From: Candidatus Competibacteraceae bacterium | GTDB taxonomy: Bacteria > Pseudomonadota > Gammaproteobacteria > Competibacterales > Competibacteraceae | DNA length: 64,000 bases | Reading direction: 5' to 3' | Assembly: GCA_016699715.1 (NCBI GenBank) | Contig: CP065007.1 | Span: 1,736,001-1,800,000 of the forward strand | Position numbers and translations under genes: made by a program | Part shown: positions 37,290 through 47,431 of the stretch, in pieces | Position numbering within the stretch: the stretch's first letter is position 1 | How the letters are laid out: each line of letters begins with the position of its first letter | Notes under the pieces: model-generated | The model's database searches: none | Told to the model about the DNA's origin: nothing | Seen by the model: only the letters and a program-made list of their open reading frames with translations

Positions 37290-38288
37290 TTAATGCAGCA
37301 TTTCAGTCGGTTCAAGGGCATGGGGAAAGCGCACGACTCGCCGGCCTTCTTCAAAAGCGTGAAAAGACTGTCGCCAGGCGCCGTTGGGCCAAAGAAACTC
37401 GACTTCTCCGCTCAATGGCCGGTACACCGCCGTGTACAGCGTACCGAACCCGCGAGCGTAGGCATTCGAATACACCGGTGAGTGCAGAAAAGCCTGAATC
37501 AGCTTATCGGGATTTTCACTGCTTTGACGAAGGCGAAACTTCAAAAAGCGTTCCCGTTCGAGAGTCGCCGTGGCCTGGGCGTGCTGATGCCACTCCACCT
37601 CCTGCTGGTGGTTGGTGGTGATGGGAACCGGCTTAACGACCGCCGGCCGGTCGGGGGCGATAAACACCGTCATGAAGGCCCCGCTGCGATCCAATACCGT
37701 AATGTTATACGCCATGTGGGTCGGCGCCCGTTTCAGCACCTCTACCGCCTCCCGCGTGGTGGTGCAAAATTCCAGGATATAGCGCAACAGCAGTGGCACG
37801 CCAAACCCCTCGCCCACGATCCGCCGTCCTCCGAAGGTCAGTGAAACCGCCAAACCGTCTTCGTTCAAGCCATCCAATACCCCCCACAGACAGTCGCTGA
37901 CGGCGATCACCTGGCGGTGATTCCACGCCGTTTTCAGGATCACCGCCTCGAACAGTTGCGGGCTGTAATCGTAGTTGCGAACCAGCAGGGGAACCGCTCC
38001 CGGCCAGACCGCCTGGGAGCAACCGCTTAGATAGGGCGGCGGACAATACAGCGACAGGAAGCGGGCGGCCAAATCGCCGCCGCCGGCCAGTTCCACCAGA
38101 CGTTCGTAGGTTGCCATCAGTTCCGGCATATGCGCTTTCAAGCTACGAATCGAGCTTAGATAAAATGGTCGGGCTTTATTCCCTTCGCTCAAGAACCAGC
38201 GTTGGTAGGATGGCCAGTGCCTTTGGAAAAGATCTTGCCACTTGGGTCCCGGCCAACCCTCCTCGATGGCTTCGAAAACGCGCTCCAT
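37290..38288 (-). CDS. C45-type autoproteolytic acyltransferase/hydrolase
   Basis: A 332-residue Ntn-hydrolase of the peptidase C45 family, whose prototype is isopenicillin-N acyltransferase. The nucleophile would be Cys90 in LSGCSQAVWPG, freed by autocleavage; downstream NYDYSPQ and DGLNEDGLAVSLTFGG are family-conserved. There is no signal peptide, so it is cytoplasmic. Third gene of a minus-strand unit with a PLP decarboxylase and an ATP-grasp ligase; likely forms or cleaves an amide of an amine or amino acid. The product is unknown. Confidence 0.8.
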   Translation of the reverse strand: MERVFEAIEEGWPGPKWQDLFQRHWPSYQRWFLSEGNKARPFYLSSIRSLKAHMPELMATYERLVELAGGGDLAARFLSLYCPPPYLSGCSQAVWPGAVPLLVRNYDYSPQLFEAVILKTAWNHRQVIAVSDCLWGVLDGLNEDGLAVSLTFGGRRIVGEGFGVPLLLRYILEFCTTTREAVEVLKRAPTHMAYNITVLDRSGAFMTVFIAPDRPAVVKPVPITTNHQQEVEWHQHAQATATLERERFLKFRLRQSSENPDKLIQAFLHSPVYSNAYARGFGTLYTAVYRPLSGEVEFLWPNGAWRQSFHAFEEGRRVVRFPHALEPTEMLH

Positions 38289-38383
38289 GGGCGGATTCCT
38301 CTATTTGCGAAAACCCTATCCCTGTTTTGCCGAGCCGCCATCGCTTGGCAAGTGGAATGGCAACCACGACCCACCACACGGTA

Positions 38384-39841
38384 TCAGAGAATCTTGAAAG
38401 CACCCGCGGCGGGCGCCGTATCGACCTGCGCCGTTTCCAGCGGATGGGCTTGATATTGATCGAGAATACCCTTGATCCAGGCATGAGTCCGATCATTCAG
38501 GACAAAATCGTCGGTCATCGATCGGCCGCGCAAAATCAGAATCCCCAGATCGGCGCCCTCATAGCGGAAGTTGCCTGGACCGGTAATCCGCAGGAAAAAC
38601 GCCTCACTCTCGCTGGCCACCGCCCGCCGGTGATAATCGAAGCGGCTGTAGGCAATCGAACCATCGTCGTTCATTTTCCAGATCCCGCTGGCGGGGGCCT
38701 GAGTGACCACATCCACGCTATCTTCAGTGTGTTTGATCACCAATTGGCACCAACTGTCGATGTAATCGGGATCGGACCAGCGCGAGTTGAGATCATCCAC
38801 ATCGAACACAAAATCCACACCCGCGAATTCCAACAGATGAAACAGGAACAACGGAGCGTCGGCATGGGCGAAAGCCGCATGGTTGGTCATCGAACTGGCG
38901 CCCGTAACCCGTGGGTTGAGTTCGCCCAGATAGAGATCACCGCTGTCCAGGTCGATCAGATAGTCCAGATCGAAGTAACCCCGATAGCCCTCCTTGCGTA
39001 ACTGCTCGCCGAACTTGAAGGTATAATCGCGCGCCTGGTCGCGAATTTGCTGGGTGAAGGCGCCTGGAAAAATTTCGTTACCGCACCAACCCCCTTTGTA
39101 GGGCGTCAGTTCCCGCGCCCCCACGACTTCGGTCAGCAAGGGTCCAACGATGGTGCCCTTGCGGGTGGTGCAGGCTTCCAGGGTCGAACCCCGGCAATTG
39201 AGGCGTTTCATGATCTTGACTTCAGGATCACAGACGATCTCGCCGGCGTACTTGTTCCAGTCTTCCTCACTGGAAATGAAAAAAGTGGTGTGGCCGGAAT
39301 CGCCGAACGCCGTCTGAATCACCCAATCGTTACCCAAATGGTGTTCCTTGGCCAGCGCGCACAAGTGCGGGTAACTCTCCACCTTGGACAGCGCATTGGG
39401 CGCGCTGGGTACGCCCGCCATGTTGCCGATGCGTACCGTTTCCATCTTGTTGTCGCAGCGGCTACGCAGATTGGCCGGCGGAAACCAGATCTCGATGCCG
39501 AGTTCCTGGCACAGGGCTTCGGTCTTTTCGTCGAACATTAAAAATACCGCTACCGGATTGTCTCCATGACTCCTGATATAGTCGATCACCTCCTTGTGTT
39601 CCAGTAGATAATTATTGATATCTTCGATGCTTTCGAACTCCGGGTGAGGAATCTCGCTCGGCACGAAGACATTCGGGTGCTGGCCATCGTAACAATCGAT
39701 ATAGCAGATGTATTTGAACCCTTTGACCCACTCATCAATGCCGAGTAGATTGAAGTTGGTGGCGCTGATGAAAAATATCGGTCGTTCGTTGCGGTGAAAA
39801 TAGCGCCGAATGTCGGAAATGCCTTGCAAGGTTTTCTTCAT
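38384..39841 (-). CDS. ATP-grasp ligase (biotin-carboxylase-like), unknown substrate
   Basis: A 485-residue protein. The N-terminal region (RYFHRNERPIFFISATNFNLLGIDEW) is not a named domain; an ATP-grasp fold occupies roughly residues 110-340, with QTAFGDSGHTTFFIS, RLNCRGSTLEACTT and the metal-binding LGELNPRVTGASSMTNHAA. The C-terminal 130 residues are unassigned. The ATG at 39841 follows GGAG. It sits 90 nt after a large Orn/Lys/Arg decarboxylase and 95 nt before the C45 enzyme, implying the ligation of a carboxylate to an amine made by the cluster. Confidence 0.78.
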   Translation of the reverse strand: MKKTLQGISDIRRYFHRNERPIFFISATNFNLLGIDEWVKGFKYICYIDCYDGQHPNVFVPSEIPHPEFESIEDINNYLLEHKEVIDYIRSHGDNPVAVFLMFDEKTEALCQELGIEIWFPPANLRSRCDNKMETVRIGNMAGVPSAPNALSKVESYPHLCALAKEHHLGNDWVIQTAFGDSGHTTFFISSEEDWNKYAGEIVCDPEVKIMKRLNCRGSTLEACTTRKGTIVGPLLTEVVGARELTPYKGGWCGNEIFPGAFTQQIRDQARDYTFKFGEQLRKEGYRGYFDLDYLIDLDSGDLYLGELNPRVTGASSMTNHAAFAHADAPLFLFHLLEFAGVDFVFDVDDLNSRWSDPDYIDSWCQLVIKHTEDSVDVVTQAPASGIWKMNDDGSIAYSRFDYHRRAVASESEAFFLRITGPGNFRYEGADLGILILRGRSMTDDFVLNDRTHAWIKGILDQYQAHPLETAQVDTAPAAGAFKIL

Positions 39842-39931
39842 GCCGGTTGTCTCCAAGGTGGATTTATTCCAAAATTTTTGCAATCTTACCCAAAACCAAT
39901 CGATTAATTTTTCACATTTTTTCAAGGCACC

Positions 39932-42817
39932 TTATTCCTCGGAAGCGGCGATTTCCATGCCGGCACGAATAACGGCCTCTTTTTCAACTTTTTTGGCGCT
40001 ATCAATTCGATCCACGACCGCCGGGTCCATTTTCAAGGCGGCTTCGGTAAAGACCCGGAAACCCAATTCCGGTCGATAGCCATGAATCTCACGGGTATCA
40101 AGCGCCTGCATGAATGCCAGAGTGCCTTCGCTGATGACTTGCCCCGGCACCAATACGGGAAATCCCGGTGGATAAGGAATGACGAACATGGCGGAAACCA
40201 CTTCCCGTCCCGCGGCGCTTTGCTTGCGCACTGCTGGCAGCTTGAGATACTCGCACAAACTGTCCTTGTAAGACATGAAGAACGCTTTGCGCAGATCCCC
40301 TTCGCGGGTCGGTATTTCCGGGTGAGCGCGGAAGAAGGGATGAAAATAGCTGAAATCGGGCAAGGGAGGATTATCTTCGGTCAGGGATTTGACCTTTTGC
40401 TGATGCAGACGCCTTTCTATCGGGCTCATTTCCTCCAGGGTTTCATCCAACTCCTGAGCGATCTTGACCAGCACTTCGATGAGATAAGCGACGGAACTGC
40501 GGGTGGTACCGATATTGGTCATGAACAAGACTGTGTTGCGGGTGGTCTTGTTGATCTGGATGCCGTATTTGTCCATCAAATAGTCATGTTTGAAATGATC
40601 ACCATCGATACCTGTCAAACCGATATTCAGATTTAAATGGCTGGGATCGAGTGCAAATTCATCCTGCCGCCAAGCAGTTTCCATGCGCGACCAGCCTTTC
40701 TCCGCGCTATAATAAAGATCGATTCCGGAAGGGCGATACTGGGCCGGTATCAAATCCTGAATAGCCAGGAAAGCAAAATATTTCTGGAGCAAGGGATGGC
40801 TGCCCACCGTTTCCCGCAGGGCCATGGCCAGATCCGTTTGCTTCTGCACCAGTTCGAAACCTTCCAATTCGACCTGGCGCCGTCCGATATCCAGGGAGGC
40901 CAAAATCTGGTAATTCGGCGAGGTGGAAGTATGAGTCATGTACGCCTCATGAAAGGCATCCTCCACCCGATGTTTGAAGTCCTGATCATGCACATGAATC
41001 ATCGATCCCTGACGCAGCGAAGTCAGTCGTTTGTGGGTCGATTGCGTGACGTAGACGCGCACCCTGACTCGGTCGGGATCGGGTAGCAGCCGGGTCTCCA
41101 GCCAATTCCGGTCATCGTTCGGGTCCTGTTGGTCGAATGTTTCCCTGAAAACCCGATAGCGTTCCCGATACTTCGGGTCACGGTACCGCTCGCGCAGGCG
41201 CGCCGCCGTGGCCATCCCGGTGCGCCGCCGATAGGTCGGATGAAAGTAGGCGAAGGCAAACCAGGCTTCGTCCCACAGGAAGATCAGGTTCGGCTTGATG
41301 GCCAGACACTCCTCCATGACCCGCTCGACATCGTAGATGAGCCCGTCGAAGGTGCAGTTGGTGAGCGTGATCATTTTCACTCGATCCAACAGGCCGGCGC
41401 GGCGATAGGCCAGCAAGGTTTCCTTGATGTGCCGCAGAGGCACGGCCCCGTACATGGTGTACGCTTCCAGCGGATAGGCATCCAGATAAGCGACTTGGGC
41501 ACCAGCCAAAACGACGCCGTAATGGTGCGATTTGTGACAGTTACGATCCACCAGCACGATGTCGCCCGGTTCGACCAGGGCTTGCACCACGATCTTGTTG
41601 CCGGTCGAAGTGCCGTTGGTCACGAAGAAGGTCTGGCGCGCCCCAAACGCGCGGGCGGCCAACTCCTGGGCCTTTTTGATCGGGCCGGTCGGATCGAGCA
41701 GGGAATCCAGCCCGCCCGAGGTGGCCGAGGTTTCCGCCATGAAGACATTGGGTCCATAAAACTGGAGCATATCCTGAATCCAATTGGATTTGATGATGGA
41801 TTTGCCTCGGGAAATGGGCAGGGCGTGAAACACACCGGTCGGTTGTTTGCTGTATTCCCTGAGCGCGGTGAAAAACGGCGTATTGTAGCGAGCGCCAATC
41901 CCACGCAAAATGCTAAGGTCGAGTTCCATGTAGTCTTCTTCGCGATAGAAGACACGCCTGAAGTTACGGCAAAGCTTGCCGGCCATACTCTCGACCGCCG
42001 CATCGGTCACCAGGTACAAATCGATTTCAGGGCGAATTTCGGCGATCTTGGCGCCAAGTACCGGACCATAGTCACTTTCCGACAGATTCTCATTCTCCTC
42101 ACCTTCATGATCTTCCAGAAGTTGGCGGAGTATCTCCAGCTGGTGTTTGGACTTGAATGGAAAGCCGTAGCGAATGACACAAGCCTGAATATTAAAATTG
42201 AACAGGACCGCAATGATGGCATCTTCGAAACTCGGAACCACTACGATTTCATAGACGAATTTATCTTCGATTCTGCGCATCTTGCGCAATCCTATCCTGA
42301 GTGCTTCCTCTTCACGGGGCGAAATATTATCCACGACCAAGACTTCGAAATAGGGTCGATTAAGATAATGCTGACCCTCTCGTTCCTGGTAAGCGTCTGA
42401 AAAATCTTCTGAATCATCCCCTACATCACTGTTACCGTCACTACTGGGCAGGGAAACCGGCTTGTGGCGATAGGATAAACTGGTCAGTGTCCGATTGACA
42501 CGGGCGCATACTTTGCTCAGCCGGTCGTACTCAGCTCCATCGAACAGCTCGTAAAGATATTGAAAATCCTGCCGGCTTGGAAATGCCCAATAGCTGTCAA
42601 TGGGTTCCAACAACGTTAAGCCATCACCAACCTTTTGTCTCAGCCTTTCATGATCCCTTCCCTCGACCACCGCATCCGCAAGACGCTTGGCGTCATTCTT
42701 GAGGCGTTTCCAGCTATCCGTTCGCAACTGCATGATATTGCGGCAAGCATTTAGTGAAATACCTGCTTTTTTACTTGCTTTAGCTTGCGCCTTTTCTGAT
42801 TTTGCCTTAATTGCCAT
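39932..42817 (-). CDS. Fold-I Orn/Lys/Arg decarboxylase, large form
   Basis: A 961-residue PLP decarboxylase. N-terminal about 330 residues contain a basic Lys/Ala-rich start, then a response-regulator-like wing (YFEVLVVDNISPREEEALR) typical of inducible decarboxylases. The aminotransferase-fold core includes SATSGGLDSLLDPTGP, FVTNGTSTGNKIVVQA, FLWDEAWFAFAYFHP and the PLP lysine in TQSTHKRLTSLRQGSMIHV. The C-terminal domain ends with GYRPELGFRVFTEAAL. Which basic amino acid is used cannot be told. The ATG at 42817 has AAAGGA upstream. Confidence 0.9.
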   Translation of the reverse strand: MAIKAKSEKAQAKASKKAGISLNACRNIMQLRTDSWKRLKNDAKRLADAVVEGRDHERLRQKVGDGLTLLEPIDSYWAFPSRQDFQYLYELFDGAEYDRLSKVCARVNRTLTSLSYRHKPVSLPSSDGNSDVGDDSEDFSDAYQEREGQHYLNRPYFEVLVVDNISPREEEALRIGLRKMRRIEDKFVYEIVVVPSFEDAIIAVLFNFNIQACVIRYGFPFKSKHQLEILRQLLEDHEGEENENLSESDYGPVLGAKIAEIRPEIDLYLVTDAAVESMAGKLCRNFRRVFYREEDYMELDLSILRGIGARYNTPFFTALREYSKQPTGVFHALPISRGKSIIKSNWIQDMLQFYGPNVFMAETSATSGGLDSLLDPTGPIKKAQELAARAFGARQTFFVTNGTSTGNKIVVQALVEPGDIVLVDRNCHKSHHYGVVLAGAQVAYLDAYPLEAYTMYGAVPLRHIKETLLAYRRAGLLDRVKMITLTNCTFDGLIYDVERVMEECLAIKPNLIFLWDEAWFAFAYFHPTYRRRTGMATAARLRERYRDPKYRERYRVFRETFDQQDPNDDRNWLETRLLPDPDRVRVRVYVTQSTHKRLTSLRQGSMIHVHDQDFKHRVEDAFHEAYMTHTSTSPNYQILASLDIGRRQVELEGFELVQKQTDLAMALRETVGSHPLLQKYFAFLAIQDLIPAQYRPSGIDLYYSAEKGWSRMETAWRQDEFALDPSHLNLNIGLTGIDGDHFKHDYLMDKYGIQINKTTRNTVLFMTNIGTTRSSVAYLIEVLVKIAQELDETLEEMSPIERRLHQQKVKSLTEDNPPLPDFSYFHPFFRAHPEIPTREGDLRKAFFMSYKDSLCEYLKLPAVRKQSAAGREVVSAMFVIPYPPGFPVLVPGQVISEGTLAFMQALDTREIHGYRPELGFRVFTEAALKMDPAVVDRIDSAKKVEKEAVIRAGMEIAASEE

Positions 42818-43085
42818 GATTGTTTCCTTTGGTGGAATTTTCGTTATTAAGCGACTTGATAACTCGCTATCTTCGCAACCATTACAAATCGAAGCTGGGC
42901 TTGCTCGCCCAAGCGGGTGCGCAAGTGCACGCAATCCACCAGCGGCACCGACTTCAGAGGGAAAAGAATAGCGACATCCTGGATAAAGCAAAAAGCCAGG
43001 CTCGACAACTGGCCATGAATCCACTGACAACGAAAAAGTGGAAGCACTTATCCAGTTCCCCCTTCCCCGCCAAGCAGGAAAGAGC

Positions 43086-43160
43086 GAAGCGAAAAGCCAG
43101 CGTGGAGCGAGGGGTCAGTCTTTGCGACTGTCCCCTCGCCACTCGCTTTTTGCTTGCGGG
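43086..43160 (-). terminator. Long hairpin between uspA and the decarboxylase
   Basis: The inner stem GCGAGGGGTCAGTC (43107-43120) pairs with GACTGTCCCCTCGC (43126-43139), with one T-T mismatch and a 5-nt loop; outer arms rich in AAAAGC and GCTTTTT extend it. It lies downstream of uspA on the minus strand and may end that operon. The rest of the 380-bp gap 42818-43198 shows no gene and no clear promoter. Confidence 0.5.
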
Positions 43161-43198
43161 AAAGACGATATCCGTGAAGAAATTATGTGTAACCCGTT

Positions 43199-43627
43199 TC
43201 AGTTTCTAACGACCAGCACGGATTTATTGAAATGCCGGACCACCCGCTCCGCGTTTGGGCCGACTAAAAAATCCCCCAATTCCGGACGATGCGAAGCCAT
43301 GATGATGAGATCGGCGCCGATCTCATTGGCCATCCGGATGATTTCCTTATACACGACGCCCTCGGCGACAATGTGCTGCACATGGACCTCGGAGGGCACA
43401 TGCTCCTTGATAAACACGTGCAGGCGCTTGTTGGCGTCCCCCACCATTTTGTTGCCGAAATTCTCGGGAAAATAGCTACCGACCAGCGGCATGCTGAAAT
43501 CGGGCACCACGGTAACAACATGCAGGCGCGCATTGAACGCCTTGCAATATTCAATCACGCACGGTAGTACATTGACCCAAGAACTATTTTGATTCAAGTC
43601 GATGGGAAACAGGATGTCTTTATACAT
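43199..43627 (-). CDS. Universal stress protein
   Basis: A 142-residue UspA-fold protein. It opens with MYKDILFPIDLNQNSSW and ends with the nucleotide-binding pattern IIMASHRPELGDFLVGPNAERVVRHFNKSVLVVR, a G-x2-G-x9-G-S/N type site. The ATG at 43627 follows AGGAG. It lies 11 nt after the TRAP permease stop, so it is co-transcribed; many TRAP transporters carry such a partner. Confidence 0.9.
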   Translation of the reverse strand: MYKDILFPIDLNQNSSWVNVLPCVIEYCKAFNARLHVVTVVPDFSMPLVGSYFPENFGNKMVGDANKRLHVFIKEHVPSEVHVQHIVAEGVVYKEIIRMANEIGADLIIMASHRPELGDFLVGPNAERVVRHFNKSVLVVRN

Positions 43628-43638
43628 GGAGTTCTCCT

Positions 43639-46236
43639 TTAAGCGGCGGCTGGCGCCGTTTCGCGACCAAGGCGCGCCCGTTGCAGTTTGACGATCAGCG
43701 CCAACACCAGGAACGCGGGAATCCACAGCCATTCCTTTCGAGGCTGATCCAAGGGCAACAACACCCCGTGGATGCTTTGATCGAAAGCCAAACCCGCTTT
43801 CTGGGCGACGCTGCCGAAAGCGACGTTATCGACCAGGAGCTTGCCGTCTTCCTCAAGCACTTCAAGACCGGTGTTCATCAAGCGCTCCTCGCCAGTGGCG
43901 CCGTCGCCCATCGGTAGCACGGCCACAAAACTGCGCGGCTTGCCGACATCATCGGTGCCATCGATATGCAATCGGATCTCCGTGCCTGGCACCAGCTTAT
44001 CGGCCTCCGCCATTAACTGCGCGGGCGCCAGTTCCTCGTAGGGCGGGGAGATCATGTCCATCCAGAAACCGGGACGGAACAGGGTAAAGGCGATCAGCAT
44101 CAGTAGAATGGATTCATAGAACCGGCTCCGAGCAAAGAAATAACCCTGCATGGCGGCGGCGAACAACAGCATGGCAATGGTGGCCACGACAAAAATGATG
44201 ATGCCGTGCACCCAGTCCACGTTGATCAACAACAAGTCGGTGTTATAGATGAACAAAAATGGCAAGATCGCGGTACGCAGGCTGTAGATGAAAGCCACGA
44301 CGCCGGTTCTGATCGGGTCGCCACCGGAAATCGCGGCGGCGGCAAAGGAGGCCAGGCCCACCGGCGGCGTCACATCGGCCATGATGCCGAAGAAAAAGAC
44401 GAACAAATGGACGGCGATCAGCGGAACGATCAAGCCCGACTGTTCGCCCAGGGTGACGATGACCGGCGCCAGCAGCGACGACACCACGATGTAGTTGGCC
44501 GTGGTGGGCAATCCCATGCCCAGAATCAGGCTAAGCACCGCCGTCAGGATCAACATCAGCAGGATGTTGCCGAGTGACAGAATTTCCACCAGATCGGCCA
44601 GCACCAGACCGACACCGGTCTGGGAAACGGCGCCGACGATGATGCCGGCCGTCGCCGTGGCGATGCCGATACCGATCATGTTGCGGGCGCCGGCGATCAG
44701 GCCATCGACCAGATCGTTGTAACCACGGTGGATGGCGGCGCCGATTTGGCCCTCGCCGCGAAACAGCGCAAACAGCGGTCGTTGGGTGAGCAGGATAAAG
44801 ATCATCAGCACCGAGGCCCAGAAGGCGGACAAACCCGGCGACAGCCGCTCCACCATCAAACACCAGACCAGCACGATGACCGGCAGGATAAAGTGCAGGC
44901 CGGACATCACCGTCGGTTTGGTCTCGGGCAGTTGGACCACCGGCGCGTTGGGATCGTCCAACTCCAACACGGGATACCGTGAGCCGACCCAAACCAGCGC
45001 CACATAGACCACCACCAGCAGCAGCGAAATCGCCCAGGTGGAGGCATCGCCCAAGGCCGGCTTCAGCCAGCCGATGCCGTAATAAACCGCCATGGCAAGG
45101 ATGGCGGTAGCGATAAATCCGAACAAGGTACCGATGATGCGCTGTAGCCAGGGTTTGACTACGCCGCGTTTCGGCAAGCCCTGCATGTTGGCCTTCAAGG
45201 CTTCCAGATGAACGATATAAACCAGGGCGATGTAGGAAATGATGGCCGGGACGAAGGCATGTTTGATGACTTCGAGATAGGAGATCCCGACATATTCCAC
45301 CATCAGGAAGGCGGCCGCGCCCATCACCGGTGGCATGATCTGGCCGTTGACCGAGGAAGCCACTTCGACCGCGCCGGCCTTCTCCGCCGAAAAACCGACC
45401 CGCTTCATCATGGGAATGGTGAAGGTGCCGGTGGTCACCACATTGGCGATGGAGGAACCCGAGATCAGTCCGGTCAGGCCCGAGGCCACGACGGCGGCCT
45501 TGGCCGGACCGCCGCGCATATGCCCCAGCATGGAAAAAGCCACTTTAATGAAATAGTTGCCCGCCCCGGCCTTATCCAGCATCGCCCCGAACAGCACGAA
45601 CAGGAACACGAAACTGGTGGAGACGCCGAGGGCGATGCCGAACACGCCTTCGGTGGTAATCCACTGGTGGTTGACCACCGCGTTCAGGCTGGCGCCCTTG
45701 TGCGCGATGATGCCCGGCATGTAGGGGCCGGCAAAGGTGTAGCCCAGAAACAGCATGGCCATCACCATCAGCGGTGGACCCAGCGCCCGCCGGGTCGCCT
45801 CCAGCAACAGGACCATGCCGATGCAAGCCACGATCACATCCTGGGTGTTGGGCGCGCCGGGTCGCTGCGACAGCTCGTTATAGAATAGAAACAGGTAGCT
45901 TGCGCAAAAGGCGCCCACCAGCGCCATGATCCAGTCTTGCAGGGGAATGTAATGGCGCGGCGAGCGCTTTAGCGCGGGGTAGCCCAAAAAGGCCAGGAAA
46001 ACCGCGAATGCCAGATGAATGGAGCGGGTTTCGGTATCGTTGAACACGCCAAAACCGACCATGAAAGGTAAAGGCGACGCGATCCACAATTGAAACAAAG
46101 ACCAGGCGGTGGCCACTCCGAGCAAAATCTTCTGGGGTATGCCTCCCGGCGACCGGGCGCCGGTATCCGCCTGGGCCACCAGATCCTGCAGTTCCTCTTC
46201 CGACACCACCGGTTTGCTATCAACTTGCTCGCTCAT
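43639..46236 (-). CDS. TAXI-type TRAP transporter, fused DctQ-DctM permease with DUF3394 tail
   Basis: An 865-residue membrane protein that uses an ion gradient to import organic acids. The N-terminal four-helix DctQ-like part is fused to the large DctM part (GLISGSSIANVVTTGTFTIPMMKRVG, LILGMGLPTTANYIV), followed by a C-terminal periplasmic domain DUF3394 (LHIDGTDDVGKPRSFVAVLP) and a last helix. The fusion is typical of TAXI systems. The ATG at 46236 with GGGG upstream is used. The cargo is unknown. Confidence 0.93.
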   Translation of the reverse strand: MSEQVDSKPVVSEEELQDLVAQADTGARSPGGIPQKILLGVATAWSLFQLWIASPLPFMVGFGVFNDTETRSIHLAFAVFLAFLGYPALKRSPRHYIPLQDWIMALVGAFCASYLFLFYNELSQRPGAPNTQDVIVACIGMVLLLEATRRALGPPLMVMAMLFLGYTFAGPYMPGIIAHKGASLNAVVNHQWITTEGVFGIALGVSTSFVFLFVLFGAMLDKAGAGNYFIKVAFSMLGHMRGGPAKAAVVASGLTGLISGSSIANVVTTGTFTIPMMKRVGFSAEKAGAVEVASSVNGQIMPPVMGAAAFLMVEYVGISYLEVIKHAFVPAIISYIALVYIVHLEALKANMQGLPKRGVVKPWLQRIIGTLFGFIATAILAMAVYYGIGWLKPALGDASTWAISLLLVVVYVALVWVGSRYPVLELDDPNAPVVQLPETKPTVMSGLHFILPVIVLVWCLMVERLSPGLSAFWASVLMIFILLTQRPLFALFRGEGQIGAAIHRGYNDLVDGLIAGARNMIGIGIATATAGIIVGAVSQTGVGLVLADLVEILSLGNILLMLILTAVLSLILGMGLPTTANYIVVSSLLAPVIVTLGEQSGLIVPLIAVHLFVFFFGIMADVTPPVGLASFAAAAISGGDPIRTGVVAFIYSLRTAILPFLFIYNTDLLLINVDWVHGIIIFVVATIAMLLFAAAMQGYFFARSRFYESILLMLIAFTLFRPGFWMDMISPPYEELAPAQLMAEADKLVPGTEIRLHIDGTDDVGKPRSFVAVLPMGDGATGEERLMNTGLEVLEEDGKLLVDNVAFGSVAQKAGLAFDQSIHGVLLPLDQPRKEWLWIPAFLVLALIVKLQRARLGRETAPAAA

Positions 46237-46349
46237 CAAAGCCCCCTTCACCCGGCGATACTCGCGCGGGTCGGTCATGGATCAACAGCCAGGAAACCAA
46301 TACGCAAAAGCGCCTTGGTAAAAATAATGAGGAACTCGCCAGGCAGGGT

Positions 46350-47324
46350 TCACAACCAGCCTTTCTCCTGATAGTAGCGCAGCGCGCCTTCATGCAGCGG
46401 CGCCGAAAGGCCGTCCTTAATCATGTGGGCCGGCTCCAGGTTGGCAAAGGCCGGGTGCTGCTTCTTGAAATCGTCCAGATTTTCAAACACCGTTTTGACC
46501 AAAAGGTAGGCGGTGTCGGGGCTCAGCTTGGTCGAGGCAACGACCGTGGCCTTGACGCCGAAGGTGCTGACCGGTTGCGGGTTGCCCTTATAGACTCCGC
46601 CAGGCACCTGGGTACGGGCGTAATACGGGTTGTCGGCCAGCAGTCGCTCGACCGCCGGTCCCGTTACGGGCACGATGATGGCATCGCACAGCTCGACGGC
46701 TTGGGCCACGGACGCATTCGGGTGCCCCACGACGTAGACCATGGCCTGAACGCGATCATGGCAAAGCGCCAGGGACTGCTCGGAGGCCGACAGATCGTTG
46801 GCCAGGGAAAAGACCCTCTTGTCCCAGCCCTTGGCGTCCATGAGTACCTCCAGGGTGGCGCGCTGGCCGGAGCCGGGGTTCCCGATGTTGACTCGTTTGC
46901 CCTTAAGGTCATCGAAGGATTGGATGCCGGCGTCGCGGCGGGCTACTACCGTGAAGGGCTCGCCATGCACGGAAAACAAGGCCCGCAGGTCGGTGTCCGG
47001 TCCCGCCGGTTTGAATATCCCCGTACCGTTGGCGGCACGATACTGCCAGTCGGATTGCACGACACCGAGCTGCGACTTGCCAGATCGAATTTGTTGCAGA
47101 TTGTAGATGGAACCATCCGTTGGCAGCGCCTTGCAAGCAACTCCGTGCTGGGTGGTTTCGACGTTCAACAACCGACAGATAGCCTGCCCGACCTGAAAGT
47201 ACACGCCGGCGCGGCTGGCGGTCCCGATGGCGATCTCTTCGGCCTGGACCAGCCGTGCGGCACCCACTCCCAGGACCAGGGCCACCGAGGCGATGAAAAT
47301 GCGGGTTAAGCGACTGACTTTCAC
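46350..47324 (-). CDS. TAXI family TRAP solute-binding protein
   Basis: A 324-residue periplasmic binding protein with a signal peptide (FIASVALVLGVGAARLVQA). The TAXI core is clear: IGTASRAGVYFQVGQAICRLLN, SIYNLQQIRSGKSQLGVVQSD, GKRVNIGNPGSGQRATLEVL. It starts at GTG 47324 after a GGGGG. Same operon as the permease, and a close paralogue of the next gene, so the transporter may use two receptors. Confidence 0.92.
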   Translation of the reverse strand: MKVSRLTRIFIASVALVLGVGAARLVQAEEIAIGTASRAGVYFQVGQAICRLLNVETTQHGVACKALPTDGSIYNLQQIRSGKSQLGVVQSDWQYRAANGTGIFKPAGPDTDLRALFSVHGEPFTVVARRDAGIQSFDDLKGKRVNIGNPGSGQRATLEVLMDAKGWDKRVFSLANDLSASEQSLALCHDRVQAMVYVVGHPNASVAQAVELCDAIIVPVTGPAVERLLADNPYYARTQVPGGVYKGNPQPVSTFGVKATVVASTKLSPDTAYLLVKTVFENLDDFKKQHPAFANLEPAHMIKDGLSAPLHEGALRYYQEKGWL

Positions 47325-47431
47325 AAGATAGCCCCCATGGTTGCATCGGTACATGTACCAAACACCTACTGCGTTAAGAGGGATCGGCTGAACGGACAAC
47401 CTTCCCGGTCGCCCGTCCGCTGGTCGCGGGG

